64,000 bases of DNA. It comes from Hymenobacter metallicola (lineage in GTDB: Bacteria; Bacteroidota; Bacteroidia; Cytophagales; Hymenobacteraceae). The stretch is taken from assembly GCF_004745645.1 (NCBI RefSeq), contig NZ_SRMB01000001.1:1860001-1924000 (forward strand), read 5' to 3'. Positions 1-9,658 of this stretch are shown piece by piece (position 1 is the stretch's first letter; the number at the start of each line of letters is the position of its first letter). The notes beneath the pieces are model-generated. The model was not told the DNA's origin, ran no database searches, and worked only from the letters and a program-made list of their open reading frames with translations. The position numbers and the translations under genes are program-made.

Positions 1-230
1 TGCCAGGCCTGGTCGACCTCGTCGGAGGGCGTGACCGGGTGCCCGCAGGTAGCGGCCAGAAAGATGAATTTCTTATATTCGACAACTACGCGGCGGGCGT
101 AGGCCGGGGGCCAGTTATTGTCGCGGGCCAGGCGCCGGGAAAAGGGCAACGCGGACGTGCCGTCCAAGTCGAAGGCTTCCAGCCGGAACCACAAATCGGG
201 CTGAACCACGCGGGGCTCATGAGGCAGCAT
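1..230 (-). CDS. conserved protein of the glycine-rich-domain/GRDP-like family, N-terminal 76 residues (cut by window edge)
   Basis: An open frame starts at the ATG at 230 and runs leftwards off the window, so only the N-terminus is visible. It begins MLPHEPRVVQPDLWFRLEAF. It then carries a run of aromatic and charged positions (FSRRLARDNNW, EYKKFIFLAA) and the motif VTPSDEVDQAW. That motif resembles the conserved start of bacterial proteins related to plant glycine-rich domain proteins, in which VTPS.xVDxxWH is followed by further His motifs (family recall, not searched). The function of that family is unknown to me. The gene is divergent from the paoABC-like operon, with about 240 bp between the two starts. 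The call depends on a short stretch, and the missing C-terminus could change it. Confidence 0.6.
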   Translation of the reverse strand, partial: MLPHEPRVVQPDLWFRLEAFDLDGTSALPFSRRLARDNNWPPAYARRVVVEYKKFIFLAATCGHPVTPSDEVDQAW

Positions 231-471
231 AGTGGTAGGGGCTGACGACAACTATATCGGGCCTCAAGGTACAAACTCTCAGCCTATTACCGAATGAGGC
301 CTGGTGCAGCGCCCCGGATTACCATCGTCTTTGGTCAACTGATTGCAGCTCCTCCTTAACCCGCGGGCCCTTTCCGCAGTTTAGAGTATAGACCCTTTGC
401 CGCAACTGCGGCCTTTTCCCTGAGTCTTTGTTTTTCTGGGCTTCTCCTTCTGACTTCCTTTCGCTATTTCC

Positions 472-1094
<623 letters not shown>

Positions 1095-1098
<4 letters not shown>

Positions 1099-2078
1099 AC
1101 CAGTTTCAGTACGTGCGGCCCAGTAAGCCCCAGGCCGCCATTGAGGCGGTAACCAAGGACGCCAACGCTACCTTCATTGCCGGCGGCACCAACCTGGTCG
1201 ATTTGATGAAGCGCGGCATTGCCACGCCCCAGAAGCTGGTCGACATCAACCGCCTGCCGCTCAACAAGATTGAGAAAGAAAACAACGGTCTGCGCATCGG
1301 GGCCCTGGCCCTGAACTCGGCCGTAGCCGACGACAAGCTCGTGCGCCAGAAGCAGCCCCTGCTGGCCCTGGCCCTGAACGCGGGAGCCTCGGCCCAGCTG
1401 CGCAACATGGCCACCGTGGGCGGCAACATGCTGCAGCGCACCCGTTGCTCCTACTTCTACGACCTGGCCATGCCCTGCAACAAGCGGGAGCCCGGCACCG
1501 GCTGCGGGGCCCTAGAAGGCATTAACCGCATGCACGCCATCTTCGGCTTCAGCGACAAGTGCATTGCCGTGCACCCCTCCGACATGAGCGTGGCCCTGGT
1601 AGCCCTCGACGCCACCGTGCTGGTGAGCGGCCCCAAGGGCGAGCGGCGCATTCCGTTTGCCGACTTCCACCGCCTGCCCGGCGACACGCCCGAAAAAGAC
1701 ACCAACCTGGAAAAAGGTGAGCTGATAACCGCCGTCGACATTCCTGACGGACCTTTTACCAAACACGTGCACTACCAGAAGGTGCGCGAGCGGGCTTCCT
1801 ACGCCTTTGCCCTGCTGTCGGTAGCCGCCGCCCTCGATATCGAGAATAACACCATCAAGGCGGCGCGGCTGGCTATGGGCGGCGTGGCCCACAAACCCTG
1901 GCGCCTAACGGCCGCCGAGCAGGTCCTGGTGGGCAAGCCCGCTACGGAAGCTACGTTCCGGCAGGCGGCCGAAGTGGCTATGCAGGGCGCCAAGGCCTTT
2001 AAACACAACGCCTACAAGCTCAAGTTGGGACCTAACACGATTGTACAGGCCCTGCGGACAGCCGCCGCGGCAGCTTAA
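1095..2078 (+). CDS. paoB: molybdenum hydroxylase FAD-binding subunit
   Basis: This is the FAD subunit of the same three-part oxidoreductase (327 residues). Translation starts at the ATG overlapping the paoA stop; an open frame extends upstream but is only a shadow inside paoA. FAD-binding signatures of the xanthine dehydrogenase medium-chain family are visible: FIAGGTNLVDLMKRG near residue 35 and ATVGGNMLQRTRC near residue 110. The cysteines after it (RTRCSYFYDLAMPC, EPGTGCGALEG) match the extra segment that binds a [4Fe-4S] cluster in E. coli PaoB (family knowledge). The C-terminus has the CO-dehydrogenase flavoprotein C-terminal domain. It lies 13 bp before the large subunit gene. Confidence 0.9.
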
Positions 2079-2091
2079 CAACCCGATTCGA

Positions 2092-4317
2092 ATGAAAGCA
2101 CAAGACAAGCAAATCGGGGCCCCGATGAACCGGGTGGATGGCCGCCTGAAAGTGACCGGCGGCGCCAAGTACTCGGCCGAATACGAGCTGCCCAACATGG
2201 CCTACGCCGTGCTCGTCGGCAGCACCATTGCCAAGGGCCGCCTCACCAGCATCGACGCCAAGGCGGCCGAGAAGGCGCCGGGCGTGCTGGCCGTCGTTAC
2301 CCACTTCAACTCGCCTAAGGTGCCCGGCTTCGACACGGCCGGCAAAGACCCCTCCCAGCCGGCCACGGTGGGCGGGCCGCTGAAGATTTTCAAGGACGAC
2401 AAAATCCGCTACAACGACCAGGTCATTGCCGTGGTCGTGGCCGATTCCTGGGAACGGGCCCGCTATGCCGCACGCCTGGTGAAGGCCCAGTATGCCCAGG
2501 AAAAGCATAAAACCAACCTGGAAGCCAGTGTTTCGGATGCCTTCTTGCCCACAGCGGCCAAGAAGAACCCCAAGCACCCCATGAACGACTACCAGCGCGG
2601 GCAGGTCGACGCCTACAAAACGGGCGCCATCAAGCTGGAAAGTGAGTACGTGATTCCCACCGAGGTGCATCACCCCATGGAGCTGCAGTCCATTACGGCC
2701 CACTGGGAGGCCCCCGACCGCCTTACGCTCTACGACAAAACCCAGGGCACCATGGCCACCCGCCGCGACTTTGCCAAGGAGTGGAACCTGCCCGAGGAAA
2801 ACGTGAAAGTCATTGCCACGTTCGTGGGCGGGGCCTTCGGCAACGCCCTGCACAGCTGGCCCCACGAGTCGGCCGCCATTATTGCGGCCAAAGTCGTGAA
2901 CCGGCCCGTGAAGCTGATGCTGACCCGGGAGCAGATGTTTACCAACGTGGGCTACCGGCCCTACACCTGGCAGAAGCTGGGTATGAGCGCCACGCCCGAC
3001 GGCAAAATCACGGCCATTACCCACGAGTCCATCGGCCAGACCTCGACCTACGAGGAGTTTACCGAATCGACCCTGGCCCAGACGCGCATGATGTACCAGT
3101 CGCCCAACGTGACGACGCGCTACCGCCTGGCCTCGCTCGACGTGTGCTCGCCCATCTGGATGCGGGGCCCCGGCGAAGCCACCGGCGCCTTTGCCCTGGA
3201 GTCGGCCATGGATGAAATGGCCCATATGCTGAACCTGGACCCGCTGGAGTTTCGTCTGCGCAACTACACCGAGCAGGACCCGGAGAAAAATAAGCCCTGG
3301 AGCACCAAGTTTCTGAAGGAATGCTACCAGCTGGGCGCCGAGCGGGTGGGCTGGAACAAGCGCCAACTGAAGCCCGGCTCCCTGCGCGACGGGGAGTGGC
3401 TGATCGGCTACGGCATGGGTGTGGGCACGTTTGGGGCCCACCGTGGCGCGGCTACTGTGGGCGCCCAGCTGCTGCCCGACGGCACCGTGCTGCTGCAGTG
3501 CGCCACCACCGACATTGGGCCCGGCACCGGCACCGTGATGACCCAGATTGCGGCCGAAACGTTGGGCCTGGACCCCAAGAAAATCCGGTTTGAGCTCGGC
3601 AACTCGTCGTTTCCCAAAGCTGGTACCCAGGGTGGTTCGTCCACCGTCAACAGTGTGGGCCCGGCTACGCAGGAAGCCTGCCTGGCCCTGAAAGAAAAAC
3701 TGCGCACCCTGGCCGGCGCCGCTTTTGCCTCGGCCAAGAAGGAAGACGTGACCCTCACCGACGGCTACCTCACGCTGGCCGGCAACGCCGGAGCCCGCGT
3801 GCCTTATGCCGACTTGATCAAACAAGGCGGCGACAAAGCCGTGACGGTGGAAGCCAAGCCCGGCCCGGAAGGCCAGCAGTACTCGATGTACTCATTCTCG
3901 GTGCATTTTGCCGAAGTGCGCGTACATGAGCTGACCGGCGAAGTGCGGGTGAGTAAGCTGGTTTCCTGCGCCGACGCGGGCACGATTGTCAACGAGAAAA
4001 CGGCCGGCAACCAGATGAAGGGCGGCGCCGTGGGCGGCATTGGCATGGCCCTGATGGAGGCAGCCCACATCGACGACCGGTTTGGGCGCTACGTCACCAA
4101 GGACTTTGCCGACTACCACGTGCCCGTACACGCCGACTCGCCCGATGTGCAGGTGGCCTTCGTCAACAAGCCCGACCCGCACGTGAATAATCTGGGAACC
4201 AAAGGCATCGGCGAAATTGCCATCATCGGCGTGGCCCCCGCCATCGCCAACGCCGTGTTCAACGCTACCGGTAAGCGCATCCGCGAGCTGCCGATTACTC
4301 CGGATAAGCTGATTTAA
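2092..4317 (+). CDS. paoC: molybdenum hydroxylase large (molybdopterin-binding) subunit
   Basis: This is the catalytic subunit (741 residues), carrying the molybdenum cofactor and the substrate site. The chosen start is the ATG at 2092 (MKAQDKQIG); an upstream extension would overlap paoB. The aldehyde oxidase a/b hammerhead domain is at the N-terminus (MNRVDGRLKVTGGAKYSAE), followed by the molybdopterin-binding domain with FVGGAFGNA and the GPGEATGAFALESAMDEMA region. The conserved catalytic glutamate is in GTKGIGEIAI near the C-terminus. No signal peptide is seen, so it would travel with the Tat-bearing small subunit, as in E. coli (inference). No PaoD-type chaperone gene follows in this window. 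A hairpin terminator follows at 4423. Confidence 0.92.
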   Translation: MKAQDKQIGAPMNRVDGRLKVTGGAKYSAEYELPNMAYAVLVGSTIAKGRLTSIDAKAAEKAPGVLAVVTHFNSPKVPGFDTAGKDPSQPATVGGPLKIFKDDKIRYNDQVIAVVVADSWERARYAARLVKAQYAQEKHKTNLEASVSDAFLPTAAKKNPKHPMNDYQRGQVDAYKTGAIKLESEYVIPTEVHHPMELQSITAHWEAPDRLTLYDKTQGTMATRRDFAKEWNLPEENVKVIATFVGGAFGNALHSWPHESAAIIAAKVVNRPVKLMLTREQMFTNVGYRPYTWQKLGMSATPDGKITAITHESIGQTSTYEEFTESTLAQTRMMYQSPNVTTRYRLASLDVCSPIWMRGPGEATGAFALESAMDEMAHMLNLDPLEFRLRNYTEQDPEKNKPWSTKFLKECYQLGAERVGWNKRQLKPGSLRDGEWLIGYGMGVGTFGAHRGAATVGAQLLPDGTVLLQCATTDIGPGTGTVMTQIAAETLGLDPKKIRFELGNSSFPKAGTQGGSSTVNSVGPATQEACLALKEKLRTLAGAAFASAKKEDVTLTDGYLTLAGNAGARVPYADLIKQGGDKAVTVEAKPGPEGQQYSMYSFSVHFAEVRVHELTGEVRVSKLVSCADAGTIVNEKTAGNQMKGGAVGGIGMALMEAAHIDDRFGRYVTKDFADYHVPVHADSPDVQVAFVNKPDPHVNNLGTKGIGEIAIIGVAPAIANAVFNATGKRIRELPITPDKLI

Positions 4318-4357
4318 TCAGTGTACTAAGGCGCAGGAATGTGCTGACGTGCGCAAT

Positions 4358-4513
4358 GTGTCCTTGCGAGGCGTGGCCGTGGCAATCGGTCTTCTGCGCA
4401 GGTAGTCCTGATCTTTTACCAGAAAGCCCTGACGTTAGCAAACGTCAGGGCTTTTCACGTTAGAGGGCTCAGCCCATTTCAGCGGACGGATGGCCACGGT
4501 CTTGCAAGGACAG
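4358..4513. repeat. interspersed palindromic repeat, copy 1
   Basis: The left arm (4358-4390) contains TGTCCTTGCGAGG and GCCGTGGCAATC. The right arm (4481-4513) contains CGGACGGATGGCCACGG and CTTGCAAGGACAG, which is its imperfect reverse complement. The central part contains the paoC terminator. A second copy lies at 28087-28250, and the two copies share a 19-nt exact block (CATTTCAGCGGACGGATGG or its complement). This looks like a REP- or MITE-like intergenic family. Confidence 0.6.
4423..4455 (+). terminator. intrinsic terminator after paoC
   Basis: A 14-bp perfect stem (AAAGCCCTGACGTT, loop AGCA) is followed by T residues. A-rich and T-rich flanks let it act in both directions, ending paoABC from the left and the SDR gene from the right. 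Confidence 0.8.
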
Positions 4514-4545
4514 GAGTTTTCATTTCCTACCTTAAGCCTTGGCTA

Positions 4546-5322
4546 TTATGCCCCCTGGGCGACCATGCGCATAAAGCCGCCGTCCATGACGTAGGTGGAA
4601 CCGGTGACGTAGTCGGAGTCGGCGGAGGCCAGAAACAGGGCCAGCTTGGCAATTTCCTCGGGCTGGCCGGCGCGTTTCATCGGAATGCGCTGCTCTTTCT
4701 CCCGGCGCTCCTCGGGGTTATCCACCGCCGACTGGTTCATGGGGGTCATAATCATGCCCGGGGCAATGTTGTTGACGTTGATGCCGGATTCGGCCAGCTC
4801 CAGGGCCAGGGTGCGGGTCAGGTTGCGCAGGCCCCCTTTCGAGGCGCAGTAATCGGCCGTACCGGCCGATACTACCTCTTCGTGAATCGAAGACACGTTG
4901 ATGATTTTGCCCTTGCCGCCCTGCTGCTGCCGGTGACGAATAAAGAGGCGGGCAAAATAAAACGGCCCGAACAAGTTGGTGCGAATCGTTTTCTCGAACT
5001 CGGCGGGCTCCATATCGGCTACGTTCTTTTTGGCGCCCGGTGCCGCGGCGTTGTTTACCAGAATGTGCAGCTGCGAAAACTCCCGCACCGCTTGGGCAAA
5101 CAAGTTTTCTACCTGCTGGTTTTCGCTGACATCGGCCTGGATAACAATGCCCCGGCGGCCGGCCTGCTCTACGGCAGCCAGGGTTTCTTTGGCGCCGTCT
5201 TTATCGGTATGGTAGCAGATAACGATGTCGGCCCCGGCCTGGGCAAAGGCAATGGCCGTAGCTTGGCCAATCCCCGAATCGGCCCCGGTTATTAAGGCCA
5301 CCTGATCTTGTAGTTGCTGCAT
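4546..5322 (-). CDS. SDR-family oxidoreductase (glucose 1-dehydrogenase-like)
   Basis: This is a short-chain dehydrogenase/reductase, NAD(P)-dependent and cytoplasmic. The start at 5322 (MQQLQDQVALITG) puts the nucleotide-binding motif TGADSGIG at residues 12-19, the normal place for a classical SDR; the frame is open further upstream but without family-like sequence. Other motifs are NNAAAPG (structural NNAG-like), the catalytic Ser in INVSSIHE, YCASK (catalytic Tyr and Lys) and the IAPGMIMTPM segment after it. The length of 258 residues is typical. The closest family by feel is glucose 1-dehydrogenase-like SDRs, but the substrate is not determinable. It is convergent with paoC and divergent from the PAS kinase gene. 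Confidence 0.88.
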   Translation of the reverse strand: MQQLQDQVALITGADSGIGQATAIAFAQAGADIVICYHTDKDGAKETLAAVEQAGRRGIVIQADVSENQQVENLFAQAVREFSQLHILVNNAAAPGAKKNVADMEPAEFEKTIRTNLFGPFYFARLFIRHRQQQGGKGKIINVSSIHEEVVSAGTADYCASKGGLRNLTRTLALELAESGINVNNIAPGMIMTPMNQSAVDNPEERREKEQRIPMKRAGQPEEIAKLALFLASADSDYVTGSTYVMDGGFMRMVAQGA

Positions 5323-5519
5323 AATCCTGTAGATTGAACGTGTACTAGCAGGCCCGCCCCCGGAAACCAGCTGCCGACCCGGCTTGGACATACTGCGCTT
5401 ACCCAAGAAAGTTATGTTGAGTTTCGTAGGTCCTGCTGCCGTACTGCTCCTGGTAAAGCTCAACAACGCTACGTCGCAGCAGCCGTAGTAGATGGTTAGA
5501 TATTTCTTTGCTCTTACCC

Positions 5520-6608
5520 ATGACCGACCATTATGCCCTCTTTCGCCCATTGTTGGAGCGTGGGCGAGTTGTATACTTTGTCTATGATTCGGCTGAGCAG
5601 CGCGTGGTGTACGTCAGTAAGGCCTTCGAGCAGCTCACCGGCGACCCTGCCGACCATATCAACGAGGACCTGCCCCACCTGCTGCGGCGCCTGCACCCCG
5701 ACGACCAGCAGCACGTAGTGCAGCTACTGGAACAGGCCGAGCCAGAGCAAGTCCTGGAAGGAATAGAGCTGCGCCTGACCCGCCCCGACGGTGGCATCCA
5801 GTGGCTGAACGTGAGCCTGTGCCGGGTGCCGGGCCCCGACAACAAGCCCTACCTGACCGGCACGGCGGAGGATATTACCCCGATTAAAGAGGGCATGCAG
5901 AACCTGCAGCGCTTCGGCACCAAAAAGAATGCGGTGCTCGAAATTCTGTCGCACGACCTGGCCGGGCCGCTGCTGGTGCTGCAGCAGCTCACCGAGCACC
6001 TGGAGCGCGAAACAAATGGACAACTATCCGCCCAGGCCCAGAAAATGCTGCTGCTCATGCAGCGCACCTGCCGCGAAAGTGTGAACATGATTCACGACTT
6101 TGTCGATGCTGAGTTTCTCGAATCGGCCAACATTGAGCTTAACCTGGAGCGCACCGACCTCGTGGTGTGGGTTAAGACCCTCGTGGAGGAATACCAACGC
6201 TCCGAAGACCTGCTGCACCTGGAGTTCAGCCTGGAAGCCCCGCCCGAGCCAGTGTATGTGCATATCGATGTCGACAAGTTTCACCAGGTAATCAACAACC
6301 TGATTTCCAACGCCGTGAAGTTTACTCCGCTGGGAGGCCAGATTATGCTGCGGATTGAGCCCCAGGCCGAGCAGGTTCTGCTCGGTGTGGCCGATACCGG
6401 CATTGGTATTCCCGAGCCTATGCAGCCCTACCTGTTCGAGAAATTCACTAAAGCCCGCCGGCCCGGTCTGCGGGGCGAGAAAACGACGGGCCTGGGCATG
6501 TCGGTCATTCAAACCATTGTGGAGCTGCACCAGGCCACTATTAGCTTCGTCAGCGCCGAGGGCCAGGGCAGCACCTTTACCATCGCCCTACCAGCCCTCA
6601 CGACGTAA
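5520..6608 (+). CDS. PAS-domain sensor histidine kinase
   Basis: A probable soluble two-component sensor kinase of 362 residues; no membrane segments are visible. The ATG at 5520 is preferred over a TTG 12 bases earlier. A PAS fold with a PAC-like end (YLTGTAEDITPIKEG) occupies about residues 15-125. It is followed by the HisKA helix with LEILSHDLAGPL (phospho-acceptor H145). The ATPase domain has NNLISNAVKFTP (N box), DTGIGIP (G1), LFEKFTKA (F box) and TTGLGMSV (G2). No receiver gene lies next to it on the same strand, so it is an orphan kinase here. The signal is unknown; the cytosolic PAS domain suggests an internal ligand or redox cue (inference). Confidence 0.9.
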   Translation: MTDHYALFRPLLERGRVVYFVYDSAEQRVVYVSKAFEQLTGDPADHINEDLPHLLRRLHPDDQQHVVQLLEQAEPEQVLEGIELRLTRPDGGIQWLNVSLCRVPGPDNKPYLTGTAEDITPIKEGMQNLQRFGTKKNAVLEILSHDLAGPLLVLQQLTEHLERETNGQLSAQAQKMLLLMQRTCRESVNMIHDFVDAEFLESANIELNLERTDLVVWVKTLVEEYQRSEDLLHLEFSLEAPPEPVYVHIDVDKFHQVINNLISNAVKFTPLGGQIMLRIEPQAEQVLLGVADTGIGIPEPMQPYLFEKFTKARRPGLRGEKTTGLGMSVIQTIVELHQATISFVSAEGQGSTFTIALPALTT

Positions 6609-6739
6609 GGTCCGCTTCCCCGGCCCCCACGACCAGCCCCTTTTTCACCGTTGCCTTTCCCGCGTAATGAGTTGCGCTAGGCTGTCGGCAGCCAGACTGC
6701 TGGCACCAGTCAGTTTGCCCCAGAACCGCTACCCCTGCC

Positions 6740-7468
6740 CTACTGCAGCCCTTTCAGCATTTTATAGAAGGCTTCGGCATAGGTATCACTGATGGGAATG
6801 AGTTGGTCGGCAATCTGAATCCGGTTTTTCTCGATGTGGTCAATTTTGTCAAGCGCGACCAGGAAGGAACGGTGCACACGGGCAAAATCCTGAGCGGGCA
6901 GCAGCTCTTCGAGCCTGGCAAAGCTCAACAGAGTCAGCAGCTTCTCTTCCCGGGTATGAATCCGTAAGTAGTCCCTCATTCCTTCCACGAAAAGAATGTC
7001 GCGGGTTGCTACCTTCTGAATGCGGTGGCCCACCTTGAGAAAAATATACCCCGGCTCGTTTCTGGCCTCCACTTTCTGCTCCCTTCTTTCCGGGGCTTGG
7101 TGGGGGCCTTGCTCCTGGTAAAGGCGCAATACGGCTTTGTAAAACCGCTCAAAGGTGAAGGGTTTTAACAGGTAGTCCCGCACCTCCAGCTCATATGCCT
7201 TCAGGGCATACTGGTCGTAGGCGGTGGTGAGGATAATCATGGGTTTGGGGTTGAGCATCGGAATGAAGCTCAACCCATCCAGATCGGGCACGTTGATGTC
7301 CAAAAACAGCAGGTCGGGTTGGTCGGTCTTCAACTGTGCGGCGGCCTCCAGGGGGCTCATAAAGGCCCCTTTCAACTCCAGAAAAGGAACTTTACGAATG
7401 TATTCCTCCAGGATTTCCTGGGCCAGGTGCTCGTCCTCAATAATGTAGCAGGTGAGCTGTTCTTTCAT
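6740..7468 (-). CDS. LytTR-family response regulator
   Basis: A response regulator of 242 residues. The N-terminal receiver domain has the acidic pair E11-D12, phospho-acceptor D57 (LLFLDINVPD), LTTAYDQYAL and the conserved Lys in DYLLKPF. The C-terminal LytTR DNA-binding domain (about 137-242) shows FLKVGHRIQKV, DILFVEGMRDYLRIHT, FARVHRSFLVALDKI and IPISDTYAEAF. The start overlaps the last 32 bases of the upstream kinase gene, so the two form a translationally linked pair. The target is unknown. The divergently transcribed ABC exporter (8729-13281) is the nearest candidate (inference from position). Confidence 0.94.
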   Translation of the reverse strand: MKEQLTCYIIEDEHLAQEILEEYIRKVPFLELKGAFMSPLEAAAQLKTDQPDLLFLDINVPDLDGLSFIPMLNPKPMIILTTAYDQYALKAYELEVRDYLLKPFTFERFYKAVLRLYQEQGPHQAPERREQKVEARNEPGYIFLKVGHRIQKVATRDILFVEGMRDYLRIHTREEKLLTLLSFARLEELLPAQDFARVHRSFLVALDKIDHIEKNRIQIADQLIPISDTYAEAFYKMLKGLQ

Positions 7469-8462
7469 GAGCTGGTAAGTGAAGGCCGCCGATGGTAAGC
7501 AAGACCCTAAAGATGGCGCCGGTGTCCTGAATGGTCAGCGTATGCTGGCCAGGATACAACAGCGCCAGCCGTTTCCGGACATTGGGCAAGCCAATGCCGC
7601 CGGATTCCTCCAGCCGGCTGGCCGCATTCGTTCCAATTGGATTCTGCACGCTGAAGGTCAGGGTACCTTCGTTTACCGCCACGCTCACCTGCAAGTCGCC
7701 GGGCTCCAGCCGGGCGGGGCTGTGTTTGTAGGCGTTTTCCAGCAGGTGAATGAACAGCAAAGGAGCAATGTAGCAGGATTCCGTATCCCCCGCTATGTGC
7801 AGGTTTACCACCGGGCTGTTCTTGTAGCGGAGCTGCTGCAGGCTCACGTAATCCCGCAAGTAGTCCATTTCCCGGGCCAGCGGCACCGTGGCCGCATTGG
7901 ATTCATAAATCATGTAGCGCATCAACGAAGCCAGGTGCAGGACGGCCTCCGGCGCGGCGGGGGCCTGCTTGTAGACCAGCGTGTGGATGTTGTTGAGGGT
8001 ATTGAAGAGAAAGTGCGGGTTAATCTGGGCCTTCAGATACACCAACTCGGCCTCTACGGCCTGCTTTTCCAGCTGCTCTTTCCGGATAGTGTTAAGCACC
8101 AAGTTTTCGGTGACGCGGGCCAGCCAACTCAGAACAAGAAAGATGGGAACCGTCGTGAGCAGGTGCATGGTATAATTCCCAAAATCGAGCTGCTTGTAGT
8201 GAAAAAGCAGGAAAGGAAGCGGCCCGGTCAGCCCAATGCCAGTTAGTTGGAGCCAATAGTCTCGTTCTTTTCTCTGGCCAGCATACTGGGTTAACAGGTA
8301 GAAATGAGCGTAAAAGACATACAAACAAGTCGCTATAAACCCCTGGGTTGTGGTGCGCCACAGGGCATCGGCTTCACCTCTGAGTTGGAGGACGACCAAC
8401 AAGGTGAACAAGACCCAAACGGACAGGTGTATCAGCCAGAAGATTCTTTTGACGCGCTCCAT
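7437..8462 (-). CDS. LytS/YehU-type membrane histidine kinase
   Basis: A sensor kinase of 341 residues with four predicted membrane segments in residues 8-115 (for example WLIHLSVWVLFTLLVVL and VPIFLVLSWLA). It has a short coiled linker (RKEQLEKQAVEAEL) and then the His_kinase domain with QINPHFLFNTLNNIH (phospho-acceptor H150). The ATPase part contains LLENAYKHSP and GIGLPNVRKRLALLY. This architecture is the standard partner of LytTR regulators in Bacteroidota. The 32-bp overlap with the regulator gene confirms the pairing. No extracellular sensor domain is visible, so it may sense membrane state or a small ligand (inference). Confidence 0.93.
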   Translation of the reverse strand: MERVKRIFWLIHLSVWVLFTLLVVLQLRGEADALWRTTTQGFIATCLYVFYAHFYLLTQYAGQRKERDYWLQLTGIGLTGPLPFLLFHYKQLDFGNYTMHLLTTVPIFLVLSWLARVTENLVLNTIRKEQLEKQAVEAELVYLKAQINPHFLFNTLNNIHTLVYKQAPAAPEAVLHLASLMRYMIYESNAATVPLAREMDYLRDYVSLQQLRYKNSPVVNLHIAGDTESCYIAPLLFIHLLENAYKHSPARLEPGDLQVSVAVNEGTLTFSVQNPIGTNAASRLEESGGIGLPNVRKRLALLYPGQHTLTIQDTGAIFRVLLTIGGLHLPAHERTAHLLHY

Positions 8463-8728
8463 AGCACAAAGGTGGGGCTTCCTATACTGGCCCGGGCCAC
8501 CGGCTCGACCAGCTGCTCGGGCTACTCTACGAGCGGTGCAAAGGAGCCGGCCAGTGCTTTGGCAGAAGCATAACCCTGCTTGGCAGATTTCTTTGCCGCA
8601 TTAGCATAACGCTTTTCCCTTTTCGAGTGGGCAAGCCTTGCTTCAGCCTGTAATACAAGATGAAAGCATCGGGGCCAGGTGCTGCACCGCCCTCCTTTCA
8701 GACGATAACCCGAAGCAAAGCAACGACT

Positions 8729-9654
<926 letters not shown>

Positions 9655-9658
<4 letters not shown>

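Noticed and set aside
2032..3825. A 597-residue minus-strand open frame opposite the molybdenum subunit gene
   Set aside because: Composition is that of the complement of a GC-rich coding strand (His, Gly and Val rich), with no family motifs; the plus strand is a clear paoC.
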